Source of the DNA: JTS-AC122 sp050246015
GTDB taxonomy: Bacteria; Planctomycetota; Phycisphaerae; Phycisphaerales; UBA1924
Length of the DNA stretch: 64,000 bases
Assembly: GCA_050246015.1 (NCBI GenBank)
Contig: JBFWWU010000001.1
Coordinates: 248,001 to 312,000 of the forward strand
Direction of reading: 5' to 3'
Shown: in pieces, positions 53,447-62,560 of the stretch
Layout of the letters: each line of letters starts with the position of its first letter
Position numbering within the stretch: the stretch's first letter is position 1
Notes under the pieces: model-generated
What the model saw: the letters and a program-made list of their open reading frames with translations, nothing else
Databases searched by the model: none
Told to the model about the DNA's origin: nothing
Made by a program: the position numbers and the translations under genes

Positions 53447-56400
53447 ATGAACGTCCGTTTAGTGTTGGCCGCCGTGGCCGGCGTGTACTTGGCAGCGTGC
53501 GCGTGGACGCCTCGTGCGTGGTCGCAGGGCGCGATCCTGCACAAGACCGGCCCGATCCAGGTCTCTCAGGATGGCCAGCAGTTCTGGTGCGTCAATCCCG
53601 ACCACGACTCGGTTACCAAGTTCATCGACGGAGGGACATTCTACAACTCGGCCCAGATATTCCTGCCGAATATCGGGCAGAAACACAATCCGCGCGGCCT
53701 CTCGCTGCGCCCGGGCGCCCATGAAATATGGATCCCGACGCAGAACTCCGACCGCGTGTACGTCTACGACACGATGTTCAACACCATCATCACGACACTT
53801 TTTCTTCCGACCGGATCCGGGGCGGCCTCGATCGTGTTTTCGCCGGATGGGTCGCTGGCGATCGTGTCATGCCAGCGGTCGGCGTCCCTCGTGGTCTTTG
53901 ACGCCGCCACTCGGGCGTTGATTCAGACGGTGCCCGTGTTCCGCCGGCCCAACGGGATGAGTTTCACGTCCAACCCCAATGAGTTGTGGGTCACGCACAC
54001 CCTGCCCGAGGGAGACAACTCCTATGTCTCCGTTGTGGACACGACCACGTGGAAGGTGAAGAGTTTTATCGAGTTCCGGCTGGTCAACCCGCGCACGACC
54101 GGACAGGTGCAGGACGATCCGGTGCCGATCGCCGAGGGCGGGTACATCCTGTTCCGTGGACACTTCGCCCAGCCGCCGGGGAGCACCGACATCTGGTTCC
54201 CCTGCCAGTATCACAACTTTCTCAACGACGTGATGACGGCGGACAGCACGATCCAATCGGCGATCCACAAGGTCAACCTCTCGACCTACGAACACTACCT
54301 GGATAACCGCGCGGTCGTCACCGCGGTGTACGCGCACAACAACAGCAACGTGCTGCTGGGGGATGGGTGGAACGCGCGGGTGTCGGGCCCGATCGACGTG
54401 GCCTACGACGCCGCCGGGACGACCGCGTACATCGTGCACAACAGCAGCAACGACGTGCTGGTCGTGCCGACGGGCATCGGGCTCACCAAGCCGATGGGGT
54501 CGCAGCCGCTGACCGAGATCGGCGTGGGCGAAGCGCCGATCGGGATCGCCGCCTCGCCGATCTCCCCCAAGTTGTATGTCGTGAACTACCTCGGGCGGAG
54601 CGTGTCGGTGATCGACACGACGACGAACACCGTGAGCGCGACGCTGCTGAGCACTCCCTTCACGCCGGACCCCGTGCCCGCCAACGTCCGCGCCGGCGCC
54701 CGCATCTTCAACACCAGCGCGGATTCGCGCACCTCGGTGAATGAAAAGGTGTCGTGCGCCTCGTGCCACCCGGACGGCGACACCGACGGGTTCCCGTGGG
54801 AGTTCGCGCAGTTCGGCGTCGGGACGCGCGCCACGCTCACGCTCTTCGGTCAGGCCCTCACCATCGGGCCGCAGGTGGGCGGACGCGGGCAGTTGCATCG
54901 CGGCGGCGACCGCGACGAGGTGCAGGACTTCGATTTCACCTTCCGCACCGCCTTCATGAACGCCACCGGGTTTCTGCCCGGCGCCAACCCGCCCCTTGGA
55001 ACGCCCAACTCCGGGCTGAGCACCGACCTGGACAACATGTCCGCGTTCGTGCTGTCGCTGAGCCCGCTGCGCAACAGCCCCTACCGCGCCCCCGACGGGT
55101 CGCTGACCGCGTCGCAGGTCCGCGGAGCGGAGTTGTTCAAGTCCACAACCGGTCCGTACGCCACCAACTGCGCCACCTGTCACATCCCGCCGACGTTCAC
55201 CGACATGAACTTCCACAACGTCGGCGGCGTCGCGCCCGCGCCCGAGTTCCAGGGGCCGGAGTTCAACACGCCGACGCTCGTGGGCGCGTGGGATCATCCC
55301 CCCTACAAGCAGACCGCCGGCGCCGTCAGCACCGACGACTTCTTCTCGCTCTCCAGCGTGCTGCGCGCGACCAACGCCAGGACCGGGCTCCACGGGAACA
55401 CCTCGGGGCTCAACCGCGTGCAGTTGCGCGACCTGGAGAACTTCCTGTTCGCGATCGACGGGCGCATGGCCGACGAAGGCATCGCCGCCGTGATCGACGC
55501 CGCGCCCCCGAGGGTCGTCGAGGTTCGACCCATCAGCCTGAACGCCGTCCAGGTCGTCTTTGACGAGACCGTGGACGAGGCCACGGCGGAGGATATTTCC
55601 AACTACTCGCTCAGCGACGGGATCCGCGCCTACGCGCCCTCCGCCGCGGTGCTCGACACCGTGCGCGGGAACATCGTCACGCTCAGCGTCGCCCTGCGCT
55701 ATTACGGATGCCCGGTGACCTACACGCTCACGCCCGGGCCGGTGCAGGACGTCGCGGGCGCGGTCAGCGGCGGCGCGAACAACTCGCTCGACACCGCCGA
55801 TCCGACCAATGCCCGCTCGTTCGTCCTGAACGGCTTCATCACCGTCACCTTCGGCGATACCGGGAACGAAACGTTTACCTCGGTCTCGCAGGACGCGAGT
55901 TTCAACAGCACGCTCAGCACCACCTCGCACCACAACATCCGTCTCTACGCGCAGCCCGCGATCCCCAGCAAGGGCTTCCTCAAGTTCGATTTCGTCCCGG
56001 CGCTCACCTCCGTGTGCGGCGTGACGGATCCAGCGGCGATCACCGACGCCCGCTTCTCGCTCGTTCCCAAACTGGGATATACCAACACGATCGAGTTTCG
56101 TCGGTGCTTCCAGCCCTGGAATGAGCCGCCGCGCGATGCCTGCGTCGCTTGCGCTGGTGCGGTGACACGCCAGCACTCGACCTACAACACGCTGCTGTGG
56201 CGTCAAAGCGGCGCGCGGGCCGTGGGCGGCTCCGGGACCGGCGTCAGCGAGTATTACCCCACCAACACCTTCGACACCGCCGCCACCAGCGATCTCATCA
56301 CCGTCGTCGAAGGCATCGGGAGTCGGCAGGAGTTCTCGTCCCCGGCGATCCTCGACGCCTTCCGCTTCTGGTTCGCCAATCCGTCGGTCAACTTCGGATA

Positions 56401-57013
56401 CGCCGTCAGCGCCATGCCGCTCAACTTCCAGGGCACCGAGTTCTGGGCCGACGAGGCCGAGAACGGCCGGCACGGCTCCGTCCTCACCATCACCTTCGCC
56501 GTCGCGCCGCAGACCGGCGACGACTGCGACATGAACGGCGCCGCGGACGATTGCCAGATCCTTGCCAACGCCGCGCTCGACGCCAACTCAAACGGCGTGC
56601 TCGACGACTGCGAGCCCGGCGCCTGCTGCGTCCAGGGCGTCTGCCAGCAACTCACCCTCCCGGCATGCAACGCCGCCGGTGGTACCTTCTTCGGCATCGG
56701 CGTCGATTGCGCCGCCGTCACCTGCCCGCCCCCCACCGGGGCCTGCTGCCTCAACTCGGCCTGCTCCGTCGTCTCCCAGGCCGCCTGCACCCAGATGGGA
56801 GGCACCTACCAGGGCGACGGCTCCGTCTGCACGCCCAACCCCTGCCCCTGCCGCGTTGACTACAACCACGACGGCATCGTCACCAGCCAGGACTTCTTCG
56901 ACTTCCTCGGCGACTTCTTCCTGGGCGCCGGCGATTACAACCAGGACGGCATGAGCACCAGCCAGGACTTCTTCGACTTCATCACCGACTTCTTCGTCGG
57001 ATGCGCTCCCTGA
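53447..57013 (+). CDS. Secreted propeller, diheme cytochrome and dockerin-like protein
   Basis: 1188 residues. A signal peptide (about 1-27) is followed by a YVTN-type beta-propeller (about 30-420). A cytochrome part has CASCH (C437) and CATCH (C575), as in diheme peroxidase-like proteins (MauG/CcpA group). An Ig-like domain (about 680-790; PPRVVEVRPI, VVFDETVDEATAEDISNY) and a DNRLRE-like domain (about 798-1010) follow, then Cys-rich repeats GACCVQGVCQQ and GACCLNSACS. The C-terminus (about 1136-1188) is a dockerin-like pair with SQDFFDF twice, ending FVGCAP. AGAGGAG precedes the ATG. The redox role is inferred; the protein is probably surface-exposed. Confidence 0.88.
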   Translation: MNVRLVLAAVAGVYLAACAWTPRAWSQGAILHKTGPIQVSQDGQQFWCVNPDHDSVTKFIDGGTFYNSAQIFLPNIGQKHNPRGLSLRPGAHEIWIPTQNSDRVYVYDTMFNTIITTLFLPTGSGAASIVFSPDGSLAIVSCQRSASLVVFDAATRALIQTVPVFRRPNGMSFTSNPNELWVTHTLPEGDNSYVSVVDTTTWKVKSFIEFRLVNPRTTGQVQDDPVPIAEGGYILFRGHFAQPPGSTDIWFPCQYHNFLNDVMTADSTIQSAIHKVNLSTYEHYLDNRAVVTAVYAHNNSNVLLGDGWNARVSGPIDVAYDAAGTTAYIVHNSSNDVLVVPTGIGLTKPMGSQPLTEIGVGEAPIGIAASPISPKLYVVNYLGRSVSVIDTTTNTVSATLLSTPFTPDPVPANVRAGARIFNTSADSRTSVNEKVSCASCHPDGDTDGFPWEFAQFGVGTRATLTLFGQALTIGPQVGGRGQLHRGGDRDEVQDFDFTFRTAFMNATGFLPGANPPLGTPNSGLSTDLDNMSAFVLSLSPLRNSPYRAPDGSLTASQVRGAELFKSTTGPYATNCATCHIPPTFTDMNFHNVGGVAPAPEFQGPEFNTPTLVGAWDHPPYKQTAGAVSTDDFFSLSSVLRATNARTGLHGNTSGLNRVQLRDLENFLFAIDGRMADEGIAAVIDAAPPRVVEVRPISLNAVQVVFDETVDEATAEDISNYSLSDGIRAYAPSAAVLDTVRGNIVTLSVALRYYGCPVTYTLTPGPVQDVAGAVSGGANNSLDTADPTNARSFVLNGFITVTFGDTGNETFTSVSQDASFNSTLSTTSHHNIRLYAQPAIPSKGFLKFDFVPALTSVCGVTDPAAITDARFSLVPKLGYTNTIEFRRCFQPWNEPPRDACVACAGAVTRQHSTYNTLLWRQSGARAVGGSGTGVSEYYPTNTFDTAATSDLITVVEGIGSRQEFSSPAILDAFRFWFANPSVNFGYAVSAMPLNFQGTEFWADEAENGRHGSVLTITFAVAPQTGDDCDMNGAADDCQILANAALDANSNGVLDDCEPGACCVQGVCQQLTLPACNAAGGTFFGIGVDCAAVTCPPPTGACCLNSACSVVSQAACTQMGGTYQGDGSVCTPNPCPCRVDYNHDGIVTSQDFFDFLGDFFLGAGDYNQDGMSTSQDFFDFITDFFVGCAP

Positions 57014-57210
57014 TCACCTCCCGCACGGGCTCCGCCACACCCCCCACGCGCGAACCGGCATCGCTCCACGGGCGTTTTGTGCCCGTACAGCGCCGGCAAT
57101 CGGTGCGCGGCAAGGGGGCTTTTCCCTGACCTCCCGCAAGAGATTTGTTCGCGGATGCCGACAATGATGTTGTCCGCGACACCGGCGTGAATGCTTACGG
57201 AGCCCTATCG

Positions 57211-57681
57211 ATGCACGCACACACACCCCGATCCTGCACGAGCCGACGCTTCCGCACCCGTTTCGCCGGATGGCTGAGCCTCTCACTCGCCTCCGCCGCG
57301 CTCCTGGGCTGCTACGCCGAAGGCGGGCCCGGCATGTCCGCCGACCAGCACGCGTACGTCAGCACATCCTGGCAGCCCAAGACGGTCACACTGCGAGACA
57401 CTCGCACCGGGCAGGCCTTCTGGTCGATCGACGTCCCGGTGGGCAAAAAACTCGTGATCCAGTTCCGGGAAAACGAAGGCGTCGAAGGACAGACCTTCGG
57501 CGACGCCACCCCCGACATGATGCTGTGGGAACTGCTCTGGCCGGATGATGACTTCGGCCCGCTCCACAACCAGATCCCCGTGCCTCCCAAGGAATGCCGC
57601 AAACTCGACCTGACACTGCGGGCCGCCCCCGAACTCCCCGAATCCATGGGCGGCGGCGTACCAGCCAGACCGACCAGGTGA
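57211..57681 (+). CDS. Small lipoprotein
   Basis: 156 residues. A basic N-terminus and hydrophobic stretch end in the lipobox ALLGC. The mature part (from about residue 35) is beta-rich and ends in a Pro-rich tail. GGAG is about 10 bases before the ATG at 57211. No family is recognised. It lies between the diheme protein and recR. Confidence 0.65.
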   Translation: MHAHTPRSCTSRRFRTRFAGWLSLSLASAALLGCYAEGGPGMSADQHAYVSTSWQPKTVTLRDTRTGQAFWSIDVPVGKKLVIQFRENEGVEGQTFGDATPDMMLWELLWPDDDFGPLHNQIPVPPKECRKLDLTLRAAPELPESMGGGVPARPTR

Positions 57682-57766
57682 GGCGCCGCGCCGGCGGCCG
57701 GTCAAGGTCCGCGGCAAGCGGCGTGCCGGGCGCAACCCGCTGCGTCCCAGACGAATACGATTTCCG

Positions 57767-58597
57767 ATGCCATCAGAATCCGTCACGCCGAACGAAAACC
57801 GCGGCTCACGGATGCCACCCGCGCCGCCTCCAAACCCCGCCCGCCGATCGCACGCCTCGCGACACGCCAAGCCCGCCGCCAGGAGCGGCGCGTACCCCGA
57901 ATCGGTCGAACGGCTCATCGACGAGTTCGCCAAACTCCCGGGCGTCGGACGACGATCCGCCGAACGCCTGGCCTTCCACGTCCTGAAGTCCGATCGCGAC
58001 GACGCGCTCGATCTTGCGCGTGCCATTCATGACGTGAAGCAGACGGTGAGGCATTGCGGCGTCTGCTTCAACCTGGCCGATGGTCCGGGCATGCCGACGG
58101 CCGCTGGCACCGCGATTGCACCGGAAGGTTCTGGTCAGGTATGCGACGAGGCACCCTCCTCCGCCGCCATGCTCTGCCGAATCTGCGCCTCGGCGTCCCG
58201 CGACCGATCGGTCGTGATGGTCGTCGAGCAGCCCAAGGACCTCATCGCGCTCGAGCAGACCGGGATGTACAAGGGTGTCTACCACGTCTTGATGGGTCGC
58301 ATCTCGCCGCTTGACGGCGTCGGCCCCGGCGATGTCACCATCGCCGACCTCCTCGCCCGGGTGGACGATCCCGAGCACAACGCCGGCGGCACGCCCGTGC
58401 GCGAAGTGGTCCTCGCGCTCAATCCCACGCTCGAAGCCGACGGCACCGCTCTCTACATCGCCCAGGAACTTGCCCGCGTGTCGGGCACCCTGAAGGTCAC
58501 CCGCCTGGCCCGCGGCGTTCCCACCGGCACCCAACTCGAGTTCGCCAACAAGGCCGTCCTGGCCGACGCCATCGAGGGACGCCAGCAACTGGGCTAG
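57767..58597 (+). CDS. recR: Recombination protein RecR
   Basis: 276 residues; usual RecR has about 200. After a 40-residue basic N-terminal extension, LIDEFAKLPGVGRRSAERLAFH is the HhH motif. The zinc finger is C97, C100 and C137, C140, with 36 residues between pairs instead of about 8. The Toprim domain has VMVVEQPKDLIALEQTG and YHVLMGRISPLDGVGP. RecR with RecF/RecO loads RecA at gaps. The insert is rich in Gly, Ala and Pro and should be a loop. Confidence 0.93.
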   Translation: MPSESVTPNENRGSRMPPAPPPNPARRSHASRHAKPAARSGAYPESVERLIDEFAKLPGVGRRSAERLAFHVLKSDRDDALDLARAIHDVKQTVRHCGVCFNLADGPGMPTAAGTAIAPEGSGQVCDEAPSSAAMLCRICASASRDRSVVMVVEQPKDLIALEQTGMYKGVYHVLMGRISPLDGVGPGDVTIADLLARVDDPEHNAGGTPVREVVLALNPTLEADGTALYIAQELARVSGTLKVTRLARGVPTGTQLEFANKAVLADAIEGRQQLG

Positions 58598-58681
58598 CGC
58601 CGGCCGCCCGCTTCCCCGAGCCCCTCACCCTCGTTTCTTCTCGCCACGTCCGATCTCCACACGCCGCGCTCCACCATCCTC

Positions 58682-60304
58682 ATGCGATTCGACACGTCAC
58701 AACACATGAGGATGAGCCAGTCGATGAAACTGGCCCCGCGGATGATCCAGTCGATGGAGATCCTCCAGATGCCGCTGCTCCAACTCGAGGAGCGGATCGC
58801 GCAGGAACTGGAATCCAATGCCACGCTTGAACTCGAAGAGCCGGGCGCTGGCGACGGCGCCCTCGCGGCCTCTGACGGATTCGCCGCCTCGCAAGCCGCG
58901 GCTCCCGCGCTCCAGGGCGAACGCGAGCGACCCATGGAGGTGGACGAATCCTCGGCACGCGACGACTTCGAACGGCTCGACGCCTTCGAGAGCGCCCTGC
59001 CCGACGCCGCCGAGAACACCTTCGACGAACCTCCAGTCCCCCTCGCCGACTCCCCGCGCATGGAGGACTTCAGCGACTTCCGGTCCTCCGCCGGCCCCGA
59101 CGGCGCCGACGCCAAGAGCGAGGCCATGGCCAACACCGCCGCCCGCGGCGCGTCGCTCCAGGAACAACTCCTCGAACAGTGGGCCGTCGTTGACGTTCCC
59201 GAGCCGGTCCGCACACTCGGTCGCGTCATCATCGCCTACATCGACGACGACGGCTACCTCCGCACCCCGCTCACGACCATCGCCGACCAGCCCTCTCCGG
59301 ACGCGAGCGAACCACACCCGGCGGTCGCGGACCTGGAACGAGCCCTGGTAGCGCTACAACTACTCCTGGAACCCGCGGGTGTCGCGGCACGCGACCTCAA
59401 GGAATGCCTCCTGCTCCAGATCGACGCGATCGAGGCCGGGGACGCCGGCGAGATCGGACGCATCGCGCTCACCAACGGGGCGGCGGCGCACGGTCCCGAT
59501 TGGAAAGTCGTTCGCCGACTCATCGAGGATCACCTCGACGACCTCGCGCAGAATCGCCTCCCCCGGATCGTCGAAAAGACCGGCCTGTCCATGGGCGCTG
59601 TGAAGAACGCCGTCGAGCACATGGGCATACTGAGCATCGCTCCGGCGCGGCGCCTCGTGAGCGACTCCACCCCGGCCATCATCCCCGACGCCGTCATCGA
59701 ATATGACGCCGATCGTGATCGATACGTCACCTACCTGAACGATCGGCGGCTCCCGAACCTCCGAGTCAACCAGGAATACGCGTCCCTCTCGCGCGATCGG
59801 ACCGCGCCCAAGCAGACCCGCGAGTTTCTCAAGAAGAACCTCTCCAACGCGTCCTGGCTCATCGATGCCGTCGAACTCCGCAAGCGCACCCTCATCCGCG
59901 TCATCGAGGCGATCATCGCCGCCCAGCGCGACTACTTCGATTACGGCCCGCAGTCGCTCAGGCCCCTCCCCATGACCCAGGTCGCCGAGCAACTCGGCAT
60001 CCACGTCGCCACCGTCTCGCGCGCCGTCGCCGACAAGTATGTCCTGACGCCCCGCGGCGTCGTCCCGCTCCGAGGCTTCTTCACCGGCGGGACGCAGACC
60101 GACACCGGCGAGGACGTCTCCTGGGACGCCGTCAAGGCCGCTCTCAAGGAAGTCATCGACGCCGAGGACAAGTCCAACCCCCTCTCCGACGACGCCCTCG
60201 CAGAGGAAGTCAAGAAGCGCGGCGTCGATATCGCTCGCCGAACGGTCGCCAAGTACCGCGCCCAACTCGATATCCCCAGCGCCCGACTTCGCAAGGTCTT
60301 TTAG
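58682..60304 (+). CDS. rpoN: RNA polymerase sigma-54 factor
   Basis: 540 residues. Region I (MSQSMKLAPRMIQSMEILQM and LLQLEERIAQEL) binds activator, and the acidic region II is about 55-145. The core-binding and DNA-binding parts follow, and the RpoN box reads ARRTVAKYR near the C-terminus, the motif that contacts the -24 element. Sigma-54 needs AAA+ activators, none of which lie in the window. The ptsN/hpf genes, often next to rpoN, are 58 kb away. Confidence 0.95.
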   Translation: MRFDTSQHMRMSQSMKLAPRMIQSMEILQMPLLQLEERIAQELESNATLELEEPGAGDGALAASDGFAASQAAAPALQGERERPMEVDESSARDDFERLDAFESALPDAAENTFDEPPVPLADSPRMEDFSDFRSSAGPDGADAKSEAMANTAARGASLQEQLLEQWAVVDVPEPVRTLGRVIIAYIDDDGYLRTPLTTIADQPSPDASEPHPAVADLERALVALQLLLEPAGVAARDLKECLLLQIDAIEAGDAGEIGRIALTNGAAAHGPDWKVVRRLIEDHLDDLAQNRLPRIVEKTGLSMGAVKNAVEHMGILSIAPARRLVSDSTPAIIPDAVIEYDADRDRYVTYLNDRRLPNLRVNQEYASLSRDRTAPKQTREFLKKNLSNASWLIDAVELRKRTLIRVIEAIIAAQRDYFDYGPQSLRPLPMTQVAEQLGIHVATVSRAVADKYVLTPRGVVPLRGFFTGGTQTDTGEDVSWDAVKAALKEVIDAEDKSNPLSDDALAEEVKKRGVDIARRTVAKYRAQLDIPSARLRKVF

Positions 60305-60357
60305 ACGCCCCGCCCGCTCGCGGCCGCCGGCAGGGTCCAAGGGCCGCCCCGCGCCGT

Positions 60358-60798
60358 TCACTCCCGCACCGTCGCCGTCACCTTCACCTCGAACGCGATC
60401 GGCGCGTTCCCGCCCTGCGGCAGCGCGCCGATCTGGATCGTCGTTCGCGTCGGTTGGTTCGGCCCCGCCGGGAAATACTCCCCCCACACTCGGTTGAACA
60501 CCGCGAAGTCCCGCTTCATGTCGGTCAGGAACACCAGCACATCCACGATGCGCTCCCACGACGATCCCGCCTCTTCCAGGATCGTTCGGACGTTCGCGAA
60601 ACACGATCGCACCTGCGCTTCGATGTCGTACGACACCACGTTCCCCGCCGCGTCAAGTACGACACCGGGAATGTCCTTCGACCCGCGCACGCGCGGCCCC
60701 ACGCCCGCGAGAAAGACAATCCCCCCCGCCCGCCGGGCGTGCGGATACGCCCCGACAGGTTCGGCGGCGGCCTTCGAGCGTATATCACCTGTCTCCAT
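60358..60798 (-). CDS. RidA-family protein
   Basis: About 146 residues, YjgF/RidA fold. GIVFLAGVGPRVRG and EAQVRSCFANVRTILEEAGSS are family signatures. RidA removes reactive enamines and imines; some members are deaminases. The Arg in PTRTTIQIGALPQGG is the expected active-site Arg. The start METGD (60798) is preferred to a TTG three codons upstream. Last gene of the xseA-Nudix-M50 string and convergent with rpoN. Confidence 0.87.
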   Translation of the reverse strand: METGDIRSKAAAEPVGAYPHARRAGGIVFLAGVGPRVRGSKDIPGVVLDAAGNVVSYDIEAQVRSCFANVRTILEEAGSSWERIVDVLVFLTDMKRDFAVFNRVWGEYFPAGPNQPTRTTIQIGALPQGGNAPIAFEVKVTATVRE

Positions 60799-60828
60799 AC
60801 GACGCAAGATTAGGCCGCTCCAACTCCG

Positions 60829-61902
60829 TCACAGCGCCCGGCGCTTGCGCTCCGTCTCGCCGCGCAGCATCGATTGCTCCGCCTTGGTCAGGCTTGCCAT
60901 CCCCTGCACGCGGATCTTCTCCAGGATCCGATCGATCTCGGCCTGCCGCTGCGCCTCGTTCTGCTGGTCTCGCTCGCGCCGGCGCGATGCCCGCTCCTGC
61001 GCGTCACGGTCCTGCCTCGCCCGCTGGGCTTCGAGCGCGGCGTCATACCCGCTGTCGAACTCGTCCAACATCTTCACCCGCCGCCGCTCGGAGTACGAGT
61101 AAAACCCGCAAAACACCGCGACCATCAGCAGATTCCCCGCGCCGTTTCCCGAGCGACCCCGCGCCGTCATCGCAAAGAGACCCACGATGCACGCCGCCAC
61201 GATGCCGATGAACGTCGCCTTCAGCATCGACTGCCGGTATCCCATCCGAGACCACATCGCGCACTGGAGCATCCGTCCCCCGTCCATCGGGAACATCGGC
61301 AGCAGCACGTTGAACCCCAGCAGCACCAGGTTCATGTAGTACGCCCACCACACGCCCACGCGCAGATAGAACTGTGGGCCGCTGAACCACGCCGTCCCCA
61401 GCACGCCCCCCGGCGCCAGCGGATTGAACACCAGCGCATCGCTCGATGCCCCCATCAGCAGCAACACACCCCCCAGCACCGGCAGCAGCGCCACGTTCAC
61501 CATCGGCCCGCCGATCACCGTGATCATGTTCGCCCGCGCCGTGTTCGGCGGGTGGCACATCGCCAGTCCCCCCAGCGGCCACATGATGATCTCGCTGGCT
61601 TCGCCACCCACCCGTCGGCACGCCAGGCAGTGCCCGAACTCGTGCAGCAGCACCAGCACGAACAGCGTCGCCATCGACATCGACGCGAACACAAACTCCA
61701 GCCGGCTCCCCATCGACCACATCAGTTCCATCGCGATGAATATCACGTAGAAGATGTGCACTCGCACCATGATCCCCGAAATCCGGAACAGCGGTACCGA
61801 CCACGACAGGAAGTTCTCGGCGTCTGAAAAGATCCGTCCGAACGCCCGGCGCAGCGGCCCCTGCGATCCGGGCTCACGATATTGTCGGTCTTGCCATCCC
61901 AT
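60829..61902 (-). CDS. Site-2 protease-like M50 metallopeptidase
   Basis: 357 residues. HEFGH is the zinc motif in a membrane helix, and NVLLPMFPMDGGR contains the Asp ligand. About six membrane helices are present. The C-terminal 90 residues are charged, Arg/Glu/Gln-rich and likely a coiled coil, ending in GMASLTKAEQSMLRG. It follows the Nudix gene by 7 bases. M50 proteases of this group cut membrane regulators, but the target is unknown. Confidence 0.9.
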   Translation of the reverse strand: MGWQDRQYREPGSQGPLRRAFGRIFSDAENFLSWSVPLFRISGIMVRVHIFYVIFIAMELMWSMGSRLEFVFASMSMATLFVLVLLHEFGHCLACRRVGGEASEIIMWPLGGLAMCHPPNTARANMITVIGGPMVNVALLPVLGGVLLLMGASSDALVFNPLAPGGVLGTAWFSGPQFYLRVGVWWAYYMNLVLLGFNVLLPMFPMDGGRMLQCAMWSRMGYRQSMLKATFIGIVAACIVGLFAMTARGRSGNGAGNLLMVAVFCGFYSYSERRRVKMLDEFDSGYDAALEAQRARQDRDAQERASRRRERDQQNEAQRQAEIDRILEKIRVQGMASLTKAEQSMLRGETERKRRAL

Positions 61903-61909
61903 CAGTGCT

Positions 61910-62509
61910 TCACTTCAGATACCCGGCGCGCTGCGCCAGAATCACCGCCACCATCGACTTCCCATCGCGCCACGTCCCCAGACGCGACGCTGATCCGGTT
62001 CCCAGCATCGCCAGCGCCTCCGCCCCCGAGATCTGTTCAACCTGTATGTCCTCGTCCTCTTCCAGGTGCTGACCGACGTGCTCAAGACCCAGCGCGGCGA
62101 ACGCGTACATCTTTTCATCGGTCAAGCCCGGCGTCGTATGAAACCACCCCAGGGGCGCAAGAGTTGCGGCCTTGTACCCGGTTTCTTCGATCAACTCCCG
62201 CGCCGCGCACGACGCCGGGTCCTCCCCGTGTTCCAGCGTCCCGGCCGGAAACTCCACCAGCCGCACCCCCACCGCCACACGGTAGTTCCGGATCACCACC
62301 ACGCGCCCGTCCGCCAGGATCGGCACGATCAGCACCGCGCCCGGATGTCGTACAACCTCGCGCTCGATCGTCTTCCCGTCGCGGCGCCGCACGTTCACCA
62401 TCTCAAAGTCGAACTTGCGCCCCTTGTGGATCGTCCGCCGCGAAATCTCTTCGCTTCCGCCCGGCTCCGGCGACGTCGATTCCGCGCTACTGCGTGTTTC
62501 CGGGGGCAT
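61910..62509 (-). CDS. Nudix hydrolase (ADP-ribose pyrophosphatase-like)
   Basis: 199 residues. The Nudix box is GTLEHGEDPASCAARELIEE followed by TGY, which satisfies the GX5EX7REUXEEXGU pattern. VRLVEFPAG precedes it as in ADP-ribose pyrophosphatases. The N-terminus is Ser/Glu-rich. It is 51 bases downstream of xseA on the same strand. The substrate (ADP-ribose, NADH or another dinucleotide) is not fixed by sequence. Confidence 0.9.
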   Translation of the reverse strand: MPPETRSSAESTSPEPGGSEEISRRTIHKGRKFDFEMVNVRRRDGKTIEREVVRHPGAVLIVPILADGRVVVIRNYRVAVGVRLVEFPAGTLEHGEDPASCAARELIEETGYKAATLAPLGWFHTTPGLTDEKMYAFAALGLEHVGQHLEEDEDIQVEQISGAEALAMLGTGSASRLGTWRDGKSMVAVILAQRAGYLK

Positions 62510-62560
62510 GGATCATCATACGTCCGGCGCCGCCGCCAACCCCCCCCACACCGGCCCCGC

